Below are positions 16,965-26,266 of a stretch of 64,000 nt of DNA, piece by piece. The notes under the pieces are model-generated. The model saw nothing but the letters and a program-made list of their open reading frames with translations. It was not told where the DNA came from and searched no databases. Made by a program: the position numbers and the translations under genes. Numbering within the stretch: the stretch's first letter is position 1; each line of letters opens with the position of its first letter. Source of the DNA: Hoylesella loescheii (lineage in GTDB: Bacteria; Bacteroidota; Bacteroidia; Bacteroidales; Bacteroidaceae); NCBI GenBank assembly GCA_021531755.1, contig JADYUK010000010.1, positions 48,246-112,245 on the forward strand, given 5' to 3'.

Positions 16965-18110
16965 ATGAGACCAATCGAATTGAAGCAGCCGCAGCGCATA
17001 GTCTTCGGCAACGGCTGCATGGAGCGTCTTTGTGACGACTTCCTCGCAACAGGCAACAAGCACTTACTCATCATCACAGCCCCACCAATCCTCCCGCAGA
17101 TTCAGCCCATGATATGCAGGCTTGAGGAAGAGGGCATAAGCCTGAAGACAGTGACTGACATCATGGGCGAGCCCACCGTGGCTGATTTCCACCGCATCAT
17201 GGACGTGGCGAAGGACTTCGGCGCGGACGCCGTGGCAGGCATAGGAGGTGGGTCGGTCATGGATGTGGCAAAGCTCATAGCCACTTTCATAAACAGCCAG
17301 CAGAGAATAGAGGACTGCTACGGCATCGGGAAGATACAGCGGAGGGGAGTATGGTCGGCATGCTGCCCGACAACAGCCGGCACAGGCTCTGAGGTGAGCC
17401 CTAACGCCATCCTCCTCGATGAGGGCGACAACCAGAAGAAAGGCATTATATCACACCATCTGCTCTGCGACGCCGCATACCTCGACCCACAGCTGACACG
17501 CACCGTGCCGCCACGCATAACAGCAGAGACAGGCATGGACGCTCTGACCCACTGCATAGAGGTATACACCAACATACACGCCCATCCATGTGTCGACATG
17601 TACGCCCTTGAGGGCATCAGGCTCATAGCGCGCAACCTGGAGCGTGCCGTCAGCGACGGCAATGACATGGAGGCACGCGAGGCGATGCTGCTCGGAGCCA
17701 TGTATGGAGGCCTCGGACTGGGACCCGTCAACACCGCCGCCGTGCACGCACTCGCATATCCCGTCGGCGGAATGTTCCACAAGAGCCATGGCCTATCCAA
17801 CGCTGTCCTCCTGCCAACGGTCATGAAGTTCAATATGAAGGCCGCTGCCAGACGCTATGCCGATGTAGCCATCGCATGCGGATGCCAGCCGGGAGAGAAC
17901 GACGAGGAGACAGCAATGAGAGGCGTGGAGTATGTCGCTGCCCTCTCGAAAGCCTGCGGCATACCACAGACTCTCTCAGAGATAGGCATACCACAGGATG
18001 CTGTCGGAGATATGGCAAAGGCTGCCATGCTCCAGCAGAGACTGCTCGTGAATAACCCTCGCCCTGTCACAGAGCAGGACTGCAGGGATATATACAACGA
18101 GATCTTCTGA
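16965..18110 (+). CDS. Iron-containing alcohol dehydrogenase
   Basis: 381 residues of the group III (Fe-dependent) alcohol dehydrogenase family. The dinucleotide-binding GGGSVMDVAK, the PTTAGTGSEVS loop and metal ligands in D-ALTHCIE and HKSHGLSNA are all present, as is a C-terminal helical domain. It probably reduces an aldehyde or oxidises an alcohol or hydroxy acid with NAD(P). It opens an operon with a PdxA2-type dehydrogenase and a four-carbon acid sugar kinase. An oxidoreductase acting on a C4 sugar acid or its aldehyde is therefore plausible, but the exact substrate cannot be read from sequence. The start MRPIELKQPQRIVFG is the usual family N-terminus. Confidence 0.82.
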   Translation: MRPIELKQPQRIVFGNGCMERLCDDFLATGNKHLLIITAPPILPQIQPMICRLEEEGISLKTVTDIMGEPTVADFHRIMDVAKDFGADAVAGIGGGSVMDVAKLIATFINSQQRIEDCYGIGKIQRRGVWSACCPTTAGTGSEVSPNAILLDEGDNQKKGIISHHLLCDAAYLDPQLTRTVPPRITAETGMDALTHCIEVYTNIHAHPCVDMYALEGIRLIARNLERAVSDGNDMEAREAMLLGAMYGGLGLGPVNTAAVHALAYPVGGMFHKSHGLSNAVLLPTVMKFNMKAAARRYADVAIACGCQPGENDEETAMRGVEYVAALSKACGIPQTLSEIGIPQDAVGDMAKAAMLQQRLLVNNPRPVTEQDCRDIYNEIF

Positions 18111-18293
18111 CACCCGGGCAGCACCACACATACCCACCCACACCCCCCAGACCATAATACGGCGCCAATGCCCCCGCGCCATAAACCACAGAGTAACACA
18201 GACGGCCAGCCCCGCCGACACACCATGACAGCAGCCACAGCACCAGTGGCTGACAGAGAGGACGGGCGAAGGCCGCGAAAAAGACTGAAAGCC

Positions 18294-19337
18294 ATGCTAC
18301 CAATATTAGCCATAACAATGGGCGACCCTGCCGGCATAGGGCCGGAGATATGCGTCCGCACACTGTCACATAAGGAGACATACACCAAATGCCGCCCAGT
18401 CATAGTGGGCGACGCGAAAATCATAAGCCTCGCCATAGACCTCCTCGGACTCAGCGGGACGCTCTCCGTGAACACCATCGGGGATATAGCCGACGCACGC
18501 TTCACACACGGCACAGTGGATGTCTATGACCTCAACATCATCGACATAGACACCTTCCGCTTCGGAGAAGTGCAGCACCAGTGTGGCGACGCGGCATTCC
18601 AGTATGTCGTGAAGGCCATCGACCTCGCCATGAGGGGTGAGGTGGACGGCACATGCACCGCACCTATCAACAAGGAGGCCATACACCTTGCAGGACATAA
18701 CTTCGACGGACACACAGAGATATACGCCACATACACAAAGACGAGGAAATACGCCATGCTCCTCGCCGACGGCCCTCTGCGCGTCATACACGTCTCGACA
18801 CACGTCTCTCTGCGTGAGGCTTGCGACCGCTGCAAGAAGGACCGCATCATCGAGGTCTATGAGCTTATCGACGACGCATGCCGACAGTTCGGCATCGAGA
18901 AGCCACACATCGCCGTGGCAGGACTGAACCCTCACTGCTCGGAGAACGGACTCTTCGGATGGGAAGAGGAGAAAGAGATTATACCAGCCGTGGAGGAGCT
19001 GCGCCGACGCGGATACAACGCCGACGGCCCTATACCGCCTGACTCTGTCTTCGCGAAAGCAAAGTGCGGATGGTATGACGGTGTCGTGGCTCAGTATCAT
19101 GACCAGGGACACATACCTCTCAAGGTGCTCGGATTCAACTGGGACGCTGAGTCAGGAAAGATGCTGCCACAACGCGGCGTGAACATAACGCTCGGCCTCC
19201 CCATCATACGCGTCTCTGTCGACCACGGCACAGCGTTCGACGTGGCAGGAAAAGGCATCGCCGCCGAGGACGCGCTGATAGCATCAATCGACTATGCCGC
19301 GAGAATGGCGGCAAACAGGAAGCCTGCCCAGGCATAG
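18294..19337 (+). CDS. pdxA2: PdxA2-type 4-phospho-D-threonate/erythronate dehydrogenase
   Basis: 347 residues starting MLPILAITMGDPAGIGPE, the conserved PdxA N-terminus. The frame extends upstream to 18168, but that part is low-complexity and has no family match. Metal and substrate motifs are GHTEIYATYT, AQYHDQGHIPLKV and DHGTAFDVAGKG. PdxA proper acts in vitamin B6 synthesis, whereas PdxA2 paralogues beside a DUF1537 kinase oxidise and decarboxylate 4-phospho-threonate or -erythronate to dihydroxyacetone phosphate. The kinase immediately downstream (16 nt) favours PdxA2. A biosynthetic PdxA cannot be wholly excluded, because the family motif set is shared. Confidence 0.82.
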   Translation: MLPILAITMGDPAGIGPEICVRTLSHKETYTKCRPVIVGDAKIISLAIDLLGLSGTLSVNTIGDIADARFTHGTVDVYDLNIIDIDTFRFGEVQHQCGDAAFQYVVKAIDLAMRGEVDGTCTAPINKEAIHLAGHNFDGHTEIYATYTKTRKYAMLLADGPLRVIHVSTHVSLREACDRCKKDRIIEVYELIDDACRQFGIEKPHIAVAGLNPHCSENGLFGWEEEKEIIPAVEELRRRGYNADGPIPPDSVFAKAKCGWYDGVVAQYHDQGHIPLKVLGFNWDAESGKMLPQRGVNITLGLPIIRVSVDHGTAFDVAGKGIAAEDALIASIDYAARMAANRKPAQA

Positions 19338-19353
19338 TAACAATACACATGAC

Positions 19354-20562
19354 ATGCTGACCATTATAGCTGACGACATAACAGGGGCGGCAGAGATTGC
19401 CGGCATAGCACACAGATACGGGCTCCACACCATGCTCACCGTCTACAAGGACGGCATGGTGTGGCCCGACACTGATGCCGACATACTCGTCGTGGCGACC
19501 GACACACGCTCCATGGACCCTCATGGAGCCATGTGCGTGACAGCACGCATAGCACACGAGGCCGACAGACACGGGGATATCATATTCCACAAGACCGACA
19601 GCGCGCTGAGGGGACATGTCGTAGAGGAGATACACGCCATAATGGACAGCACACACTATACTCAGGCCCTCTATCTCCCCGCCAACCCCTCGAAAGGGCG
19701 CATCATAAGCCACGGCATATACTACATAGCTACACCATCCCACGGCGGAGAGCACAGCGTAATGACACCGATAGCCGAGACACCATTCTCGTTCGACCCC
19801 GAGTTCCCCGCAACGACAAGCAGCCTCGCAGAGCGTTTCGCCACCACAGCCTACACCTCCACACTGGGCAGGATATCCATGCCCGACGCCGTGTCAGCAG
19901 AAGATATCATGCTGATAGTGGACGGCATCATGAAGAGAGACGGCGGGCGGCAGACAATCATGGCAGGGGCGGCAGACCTCTTCACGGCTCTCATAGAGCG
20001 CCTCTACGGCATCAGTCACCGTGAGCCGGCACCATTCGCAGGCCTTGCGGCGGGAAGAGGGAGCGAAAGGAGTGTCATGATTGTGCGCGGCTCGACACAG
20101 AGCACACACCAAGGACCTCTCCTGCCCGTGGAGACAATGCCCGACAGCGTGTTCCATGAGCAGCAGGAGCCCGACGTGTGGGCACAGCAGGCAAGGGAAA
20201 GATACACCAGCCGCTACGCCCAAGAGGGAGGATGTATCCTCACCATTGGCGACAAGCCAGTGAGGGAGGGAAAGCATGCGGCAGTATATCTCCGCACCGC
20301 AATGGCAACGGCATGCCACAGGATGACAGAGGGAAACGAGCCCGACGAGCTCGTCATAGAGGGCGGAGCGACAGCCTACGCCATAATATCCCGCATGAGA
20401 CAACACACATTCAGCATCACCGACGAGATAGCCCCAGGAGTGGTGAGAATGGCAGTCAGCAACGCCAATGGGACAAAGACAACATATATAACACTCAAAC
20501 CCGGCAGCTATGAATGGGGAAACATCTGGAAAAAAGACAACGATAACAAAGCCAAGGCATAA
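19354..20562 (+). CDS. Four-carbon acid sugar kinase (DUF1537; DtnK/OtnK-like)
   Basis: 402 residues. The start MLTIIADDITGAAEIAG is the signature N-terminus of the family (ADD-TGA substrate loop). Further motifs are ATDTRSM, FHKTDSALRGHV and LPANPSKGRI in the N-domain, and the glycine-rich VIEGGATAYAII with PGVVRM near the ATP site in the C-domain. The enzyme phosphorylates D-threonate, D-erythronate or a related C4 acid at O4. It follows the PdxA2-type dehydrogenase by 16 nt, the standard two-step pathway to dihydroxyacetone phosphate. No C4-acid transporter or epimerase is adjacent, so the stereochemistry of the substrate is open. Confidence 0.85.
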   Translation: MLTIIADDITGAAEIAGIAHRYGLHTMLTVYKDGMVWPDTDADILVVATDTRSMDPHGAMCVTARIAHEADRHGDIIFHKTDSALRGHVVEEIHAIMDSTHYTQALYLPANPSKGRIISHGIYYIATPSHGGEHSVMTPIAETPFSFDPEFPATTSSLAERFATTAYTSTLGRISMPDAVSAEDIMLIVDGIMKRDGGRQTIMAGAADLFTALIERLYGISHREPAPFAGLAAGRGSERSVMIVRGSTQSTHQGPLLPVETMPDSVFHEQQEPDVWAQQARERYTSRYAQEGGCILTIGDKPVREGKHAAVYLRTAMATACHRMTEGNEPDELVIEGGATAYAIISRMRQHTFSITDEIAPGVVRMAVSNANGTKTTYITLKPGSYEWGNIWKKDNDNKAKA

Positions 20563-21223
20563 GGCAATATCCATCATGACACTCGTCGTGATTCTCCTCG
20601 CAGCCCTCACCATGACCCTCACAAGGACATGCCGGGAGGGTGGGGCAGAGGAGACCGACCGCCCAAGACCTGTCTCTGACTCAACAATAATAATGGCCAT
20701 ACAGAGCCACTCAAGGCTGTACACAGCAGAGACAACATGCCTGAAGACTATAAGATACTCTGCCGACAACGCCGTCAGAATAGACGTGGCGGGCATAAAG
20801 AAGGATATCGGGCTGCCAATGTCGAGGACAGAGTATGAGATTCCGGTGAGAGTGACATACAAGGCTTTCATTGACCTCGAGAAGATAAGGCGCGGAGACA
20901 TCGTGACAAAAGGCGACACAGCGATACACATAACACTGCCTGACCCCGTCATAACAGAGACAGCTGTCAGCATAGACCACGACAACGCGAGATACAAGAG
21001 GCAGATGCTGGGAAGAAGACTGACACAACAGGAATACAACAACATGGTGACAAAGGCCAAGGACGACGCATGGAGAGACCTCAGCAAGGAGGACCGCGAC
21101 GCCATGGTACATACGGCAAAGATATCTGCGACAGAGACTCTCGTCCCTATGATGAGGAAACTGGGATTCAGGCATATCACCGTAGACTATAGGAACGACT
21201 ACACTATCCTGCATAACGGATGA
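20510..21223 (+). CDS. DUF4230 membrane-anchored protein
   Basis: 237 residues. A basic N-terminus (KKTTITKPRHK) leads into one transmembrane helix (IMTLVVILLAALTM). A soluble domain of the DUF4230 type follows (YSADNAVRIDV, YEIPVRVTYKAFIDLEKI, ITLPDPVIT, and a C-terminal MRKLGFRHITVDYR). The start used overlaps the kinase gene by 53 nt but supplies the positive-inside residues; an ATG at 20576 would leave a 13-nt gap and a shorter N-terminus. The function is unknown. It may simply be last in the operon, since no terminator is obvious before it. Confidence 0.68.
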   Translation: MNGETSGKKTTITKPRHKAISIMTLVVILLAALTMTLTRTCREGGAEETDRPRPVSDSTIIMAIQSHSRLYTAETTCLKTIRYSADNAVRIDVAGIKKDIGLPMSRTEYEIPVRVTYKAFIDLEKIRRGDIVTKGDTAIHITLPDPVITETAVSIDHDNARYKRQMLGRRLTQQEYNNMVTKAKDDAWRDLSKEDRDAMVHTAKISATETLVPMMRKLGFRHITVDYRNDYTILHNG

Positions 21224-21292
21224 CAGGAAACACCGCCCATAAAGCGCCACAGGCCGCCCATAAGGCGGCGGTCAGGCTGCCGGACGACATAT

Positions 21293-21415
21293 CAACGTGA
21301 AGAGAAACGGCATTCAACGTGAAAGGAAACGGCACCCAACGTGAAAGGAAACGGCACCCAACGTGAAAGGAAAAGAAACAATCTACTTGAAAGGAAACAA
21401 TACTCAAGCGAAAAG
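21293..21415. repeat. 22-bp tandem repeat in the S41 protease leader
   Basis: About five units of CAACGTGAAAGGAAACGGCACC (first at 21293, then 21315, 21337, 21359), the last ones degenerate, end 25 nt before the protease ATG. The array is a purine-rich stretch on the plus strand. Confidence 0.8.
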
Positions 21416-21439
21416 AACTCATCAACAAACAACACACGA

Positions 21440-23110
21440 ATGAAGAGAACACTGATAATCATCGCTGCCGTCATGACAGCCATGACTCCTCTGAAGGCAC
21501 AGAACACAACAGCAGAGCATAACCTCGAGGTGGCAAAACAGCTGGAGACTTTCTCTACCCTATACAACTATCTCGACATGATGTATGTCGACACGCTCAA
21601 CGCCGAGAAGGTGATAGGCAAGGGGATAAACTCCATGCTCGCATCACTCGACCCCTATACCGAGTACTATCCCGAGAGCGAGACAAAGAAGCTGAAACGC
21701 ATGATGACCGGAAAATACGGCGGCATAGGCTCGGTCATAGCGTTCAACTTCAAGGAGGACGCATGCGTCATCGAGGAGCCTTACTACAACATGCCTGCAC
21801 AGACTGCCGGACTGAAGAAGGGCGATGTCATCGTCAGCATTGACGGTGAGAACATGAAAGGAAAGGGGACACCATATGTCTCAGAGCATCTCAGAGGTGA
21901 CGCCGGCACAAGCTTCATGCTCACAATAAAACGTCCCGGAGAGAAAAAGCTGCGGAAGATGAAGATAACACGACAGACAATACAGACACCGTCGCTCCCA
22001 TATTATGGCATGCTCACTGACTCCATAGGATATATCTCATTGGGGGAGTTCACCGAAGGCTCGGCAAAAGAGGTGAGACATGCCGTCATAGACCTCAAGC
22101 GGAATGGCATGCAGAGCCTCCTGCTCGACCTCCGTAACAACGGCGGAGGGTCACTGACAGAGGCTGTCTCCATACTTAACATGTTCGTTCCGAAGGGAAC
22201 GTCAATAGTCAAGACAAAGGGAAAGCTCACAAAGGCAAACCGTGAGTACAAGACCGGAGACCTGCCCATAGACACCATAATGCCCGTCGTATGCCTCGTG
22301 AATGGCAACACCGCATCGGCATCAGAGATAACATGCGGAACAATGCAGGACCTCGACCGCGGTGTCGTCATGGGAACAAAGACATACGGCAAGGGACTTG
22401 TCCAGACTCCTCTGGAGCTGCCGTATAACGCGAACATGAAACTGACTACAGCACACTACTACATACCCTCAGGAAGATGCATCCAGGCGATAAAGTATAA
22501 GGGAGAGGGCAAGGAGGAAGTCGTGGCTGACTCGCTGAGAAAAGACTTCAAGACTCTCCACGGACGGACAGTGAAGGACGGCGGAGGCATTATGCCCGAT
22601 GTGAAGGTCGAGCCTGACTCCCTCCCCAATATCGTCTATTACCTGTCGGCTGCCGGACTCGACTCGACTATGGTCATGATGGAGTATGTCGTCGATTATG
22701 TCAGCAAACACCCAACAATTGCTCCAGCACGCTCCTTCCGTGTCTCTGACGCCGACTATGAGGCTTTCAAGCAGAAAGCAATAAACGACGGATTCAAATA
22801 TGACCGCGAGAGCGAGCGCTTCCTCAAGGACCTCATAAAGGTGGCACGCTTCGAGGGATACTACGACAGGGCGAAACCTGAGTTCGAGGCGCTCCAGAAG
22901 AAACTGAGGCATGACCTCGCCGCTGAGCTCGACTATCATAAGGATATCATATGCCAGTATCTGACATCGGAAATCGTCTCATGCTATTATTATCAGGCAG
23001 GTGCGATAGAGAACTCGCTACAGTATGACAAGCAGGTGAGAGAGGCTGTGAAGCTCCTACGAGACCCAAAGCGCTACGCCTCTATCCTCTCGCCTGAGAA
23101 GACTGAATGA
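21440..23110 (+). CDS. S41 C-terminal processing protease (CtpA family)
   Basis: 556 residues with a signal peptide (MKRTLIIIAAVMTAMTPLKAQ). The chosen start lies just after a tandem repeat; a longer frame from 21341 is repeat-derived. A PDZ domain occupies about residues 90-165 (GGIGSV, AGLKKGDVIVSIDG). The S41 catalytic core follows, with the serine in TASASE (291-296), K318 in TYGKG and the LDLRNNGGG strand (229-237). A helical C-terminal region of some 150 residues completes it. Periplasmic CtpA proteases trim or degrade envelope proteins. There is no co-functional neighbour, and the 22-bp array in its leader is unusual for a housekeeping protease. Confidence 0.88.
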   Translation: MKRTLIIIAAVMTAMTPLKAQNTTAEHNLEVAKQLETFSTLYNYLDMMYVDTLNAEKVIGKGINSMLASLDPYTEYYPESETKKLKRMMTGKYGGIGSVIAFNFKEDACVIEEPYYNMPAQTAGLKKGDVIVSIDGENMKGKGTPYVSEHLRGDAGTSFMLTIKRPGEKKLRKMKITRQTIQTPSLPYYGMLTDSIGYISLGEFTEGSAKEVRHAVIDLKRNGMQSLLLDLRNNGGGSLTEAVSILNMFVPKGTSIVKTKGKLTKANREYKTGDLPIDTIMPVVCLVNGNTASASEITCGTMQDLDRGVVMGTKTYGKGLVQTPLELPYNANMKLTTAHYYIPSGRCIQAIKYKGEGKEEVVADSLRKDFKTLHGRTVKDGGGIMPDVKVEPDSLPNIVYYLSAAGLDSTMVMMEYVVDYVSKHPTIAPARSFRVSDADYEAFKQKAINDGFKYDRESERFLKDLIKVARFEGYYDRAKPEFEALQKKLRHDLAAELDYHKDIICQYLTSEIVSCYYYQAGAIENSLQYDKQVREAVKLLRDPKRYASILSPEKTE

Positions 23111-23210
23111 CAAAAGGCCGACGGGCTTTTCCCGCACAAGCAAGACAGACAATCCAACGGGAATACACTAACGCCGCATGCCGAAAGCATGACAGCAGTC
23201 AAAAAATACA

Positions 23211-23260
23211 GGTGTCCGCCGCCAAGTCCATAAGGCTTGAGCGGCGGACACCGTCTTTAT
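23211..23260. terminator. Bidirectional terminator between S41 protease and phosphate transporter
   Basis: A perfect 12-bp stem GGTGTCCGCCGC (23211-23222) / GCGGCGGACACC (23241-23252) is followed by GTCTTTAT on the plus strand and by TGTATTTTTTG on the minus strand. It serves both converging genes. Confidence 0.8.
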
Positions 23261-23329
23261 ACCTAAAACAAATCTCTCTCTTCCTCCCCCTGCCGCAGTG
23301 TCATGGCTCTACGGCAGGGACAAGGAGTA

Positions 23330-25627
23330 TTAGTCTACAAATCTCTTCACACCTCTCACGAAGTGTCTCAGCGCGCTGAGCATCTCCTGAGACTCCTGCA
23401 CGAGGTTCAGGTAGACGGTCATCGTCTCTATGTTCAGCTGGTGCTGCTGTATGGCGTCGATTATCACCTTGCGGTATTTTGACAGTGATGCCTGCAGCGC
23501 AGCCGCATCCTGGCGTATCAGCTCACCGTCGGCCATATCGCCGCTGTCGAGCATCTTTATGGCGCGTCCGAAGAGAGCGGCCATCTGGTTGCGGAAGTCG
23601 ATGAATGTCTCAGCATACTCTCCTTTGACAGGCGAGAAGTTGTTGCCCACATGCTCACGCAGAGGGTCGTTGATGCGCTTCAGGCAGTACATCATCATAC
23701 CTATCTCATTTGTCGTGAGGAAATACCATGTGTTACGCTCCACAGCGAGTATCGGGTCGATGCGCCTGAGGCCGATTATCTCGCGCCTCCTCTGCCGTTT
23801 CAGCTGCTTGCGCTTGTCCTCAATCTCTACGGCGAGACGCTTCAGCGGACGGTACTCCTCCTGGAAGAAAGCGTCGGTGGCTATCTGGAACGAGCTGATG
23901 GCGAACTCCAGGTTCTCGCGGTTTGCCACACAGACATGCTCCCTGAGCAGTGTCCAGCGCTCCGGAAGCTCCTGGCTGCGCATCATGTTCTTGAATGTGA
24001 CATCCTGTGGAGCCACAGCCTTCTTCGCCTGATAGCGGATATTGCTGCGCACAAGGAGGAATATGGCGATGATGACAGCGAGCGTCATGGCGACGAACGA
24101 GCCGAAGAACATCAGGTTGGTGATGAGGAAACATGTGATGAAAGCCACACCGGCCGTTATGAACCATCCGCCGATGACACTCAGCACACCTGTTATCCTG
24201 AACACCGCACTCTCTCTGCTCCATGCCCTGTCGGCAAGTGATGAGCCCATGGCGACCATGAATGTGACGTATGTCGTTGAGAGAGGAAGCTTCAGCGATG
24301 TGCCCATGGCGACAAGGAGACCGGCAAGGACAAGGTTTATTGAGGCGCGGATATGGTCGAAGGCGGCACCGTCGGCAAGGCGTGCCGCATCAGCGTTGAA
24401 GCGTGAGTCAACCCAGTGGCGGACAGAGACAGGGACAAGTGATGTCACACGCTGTGCCGTCTTTGTCGTCGAGCGCACCAGTACGCGTGCCACAGCAGAC
24501 GAGCCGAACATCTCGTCACCCTCTGCCTGGCGGCTGAGGTCGACACTTGTCTTCACCACATTCTGCGCCTTCTTGGAGAATGTCAGCGAGAGAACCATTA
24601 TCACACCGGCAAGGATGAGGAAGACAGGAGGGGTGTTGGCGCTCGCCATCAGTGATGTCATGAGGAATCCGTCTGCGTTGCCCTGCCCGTGGGCCATATA
24701 GTCGTTGTATGACTCAAGGCCTGTCAGAGGGACACCAACAAAGTTGACAAGGTCATTGCCCGCAAACGCCATGGCGAGAGCGAAGGTGCCAAGGAGCACA
24801 ATGCCCTTGAGGACAGGGAGGCGGAAAAAGCTCAGAATGGTCATCACGATAGAGAAAATGACGATTCCACCGCCTATTATGACCCATGTGTTGGAGTTTA
24901 TCCATGCCTTTGTCTCAGGTGTCATGAGTGTCGTACCCTTGAGTCCGTTGATGAGGAGGAACCATATAATGCATGTCACGGCCAAGCCTGCGAAGATGCC
25001 AATCTTCAGCGATGACGACACCCTGCCGCCCATATCGCCGCCCGCGTCGGTCGTGACACCATTGACACGGTATGTGAACGAGAACACCAGACGCGCTATC
25101 CACTGTACCACGGTGCCGAAGAAGAACGCCACAGCGACGCTGAGGAATATTGCCATGATGACACTCAGGGCCTTCTCCGTGTTCAGCATGTCGCCGAGAG
25201 AGAGCAGAGTGCCGTCGGCTGCTGCCGCTCCCGAGGCTATCTTCAGTATGGCGATGGCGAACGCACCGCCCAGAAGCTCGAAGACCATGCTGACCGTCGT
25301 CGATGTCGGCATGCCCAGAGTGTTGAAGATGTCAAGCAGGATAACATCTGTCACCATGACAGCAAGGAAGACACACATGACATCATGGAAAGAGAAATAC
25401 TCTGGAGTCATGATGCCGTGACGCGCCACATCCATCATGCCGTTGCTGAGGGCAGCACCGGCAAAGACACCTATGGCGGCTACAAGAACAATCGTCCTGA
25501 AACGCGCTACACGCGCTCCAATGGCCGAATTAAGAAAGTTTACGGCGTCGTTGCTGACACCAACTACAAGGTCGAACACCGCAAGGACGATGAGGAAGAC
25601 CACAATGCCTAAATAGAAAATATCCAT
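23330..25627 (-). CDS. Inorganic phosphate transporter (Pit) fused to a PhoU-like domain
   Basis: 765 residues. The chosen start gives MDIFYLGIVVFLIVLAVFDLVVGVSNDA; an upstream ATG at 25663 is possible. The two inverted Pit halves each carry the signature: GVSNDAVNFLNSAIG near the N-terminus, GMPTSTTVSMV, then FAGNDLVNFVGVPLTG and LKLPLSTTYVTFMVAMG. About ten membrane helices are present. The last 200 residues are soluble, helical and charged, as in the PhoU-like C-terminal extension common in Bacteroidetes Pit proteins. It should import phosphate by cation symport, with the extension possibly regulating flux. It stands alone, with its own promoter and a shared terminator. Confidence 0.88.
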   Translation of the reverse strand: MDIFYLGIVVFLIVLAVFDLVVGVSNDAVNFLNSAIGARVARFRTIVLVAAIGVFAGAALSNGMMDVARHGIMTPEYFSFHDVMCVFLAVMVTDVILLDIFNTLGMPTSTTVSMVFELLGGAFAIAILKIASGAAAADGTLLSLGDMLNTEKALSVIMAIFLSVAVAFFFGTVVQWIARLVFSFTYRVNGVTTDAGGDMGGRVSSSLKIGIFAGLAVTCIIWFLLINGLKGTTLMTPETKAWINSNTWVIIGGGIVIFSIVMTILSFFRLPVLKGIVLLGTFALAMAFAGNDLVNFVGVPLTGLESYNDYMAHGQGNADGFLMTSLMASANTPPVFLILAGVIMVLSLTFSKKAQNVVKTSVDLSRQAEGDEMFGSSAVARVLVRSTTKTAQRVTSLVPVSVRHWVDSRFNADAARLADGAAFDHIRASINLVLAGLLVAMGTSLKLPLSTTYVTFMVAMGSSLADRAWSRESAVFRITGVLSVIGGWFITAGVAFITCFLITNLMFFGSFVAMTLAVIIAIFLLVRSNIRYQAKKAVAPQDVTFKNMMRSQELPERWTLLREHVCVANRENLEFAISSFQIATDAFFQEEYRPLKRLAVEIEDKRKQLKRQRRREIIGLRRIDPILAVERNTWYFLTTNEIGMMMYCLKRINDPLREHVGNNFSPVKGEYAETFIDFRNQMAALFGRAIKMLDSGDMADGELIRQDAAALQASLSKYRKVIIDAIQQHQLNIETMTVYLNLVQESQEMLSALRHFVRGVKRFVD

Positions 25628-25749
25628 ATATAGAATTAAAAAGATTATCTTTCCGGAATCCAAGCTCTCTCTCCCAGGATATCTGTGGCTGGCATCTGCC
25701 GGACATGATGTTCACCCATGGCCCGGTGACAGCCCTCTGATATCTGCTG

Positions 25750-25757
25750 CAAAATTA
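25750..25757 (-). promoter_or_regulatory. Promoter of the phosphate transporter
   Basis: CAAAATTA reads TAATTTTG on the minus strand, about 120 nt before the start. No clear -33 box is present. Confidence 0.4.
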
Positions 25758-25893
25758 TTCTTTGTATATTGCACGGTTGTTACATAGATGTTACATTTAT
25801 GTTACGCGATGTCTTTTTTTTATGTATTCAAAGCCTTAATAAAGCCCCAAAATGAAAAAAATAAGGGGTAAAACGAAAAAAATCATGAAAAAA

Positions 25894-25925
25894 TTTGGAG
25901 GATTAAAAAAAACGCCGTAACTTTG
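25894..25925 (+). promoter_or_regulatory. Promoter of tRNA-Asn
   Basis: TTTG at 25894-25897, a 20-nt spacer and TAACTTTG at 25918-25925 precede the tRNA by about 33 nt. Confidence 0.75.
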
Positions 25926-25958
25926 CATCGCAATTCAGAAATGATGAGCACATACAAT

Positions 25959-26032
25959 GCTTCAATAGCTCAGTTGGTTAGAGCACCTGACTGTTAATCA
26001 GGGGGTCGTTGGTTCAAGCCCATCTTGAAGCG
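25959..26032 (+). tRNA. tRNA-Asn (GTT)
   Basis: A 74-nt cloverleaf: acceptor GCTTCAA/TTGAAGC with discriminator G, D arm AGCTCAGTTGGTTAGAGC, anticodon stem CCTGA/TCAGG with loop CTGTTAA (anticodon GTT at 25993-25995) and T arm GGTTCAAGCCC. The CCA is not encoded. A promoter and a terminator flank it, so it is a single-gene unit. Confidence 0.95.
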
Positions 26033-26033
26033 C

Positions 26034-26068
26034 AAAAGAGAGATGCTTTCGGGTATCTCTCTTTTTTT
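26034..26068 (+). terminator. Terminator of tRNA-Asn
   Basis: AGAGAGAT (26037-26044) pairs with ATCTCTCT (26054-26061) around TTTCGGG, followed by seven T. Confidence 0.85.
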
Positions 26069-26180
26069 ATATCCCTACCTCTAAAGCCCCTGTGAGGGAC
26101 GGGTAGAAACGACACCGTACTGGCCAAACCGATGCAGCCGGAGGCCTGGGGACATATATATAATGTCATTTATCTTTATA

Positions 26181-26249
26181 TATCATCTTCCATTCTGACC
26201 CATAGGAGCCATATTTCATCATCCATTCTAACCATAGGGGGCCAGATAT
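26181..26249 (+). repeat. 34-bp imperfect direct repeat upstream of the HIRAN gene
   Basis: TATCATCTTCCATTCTGACC and TTTCATCATCCATTCTAACC begin two copies, each continuing with CATAGG and a GCCA-n-ATAT end. They lie just 5' of the start at 26267. Confidence 0.5.
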
Positions 26250-26266
26250 CAGCACCCAATATCCCC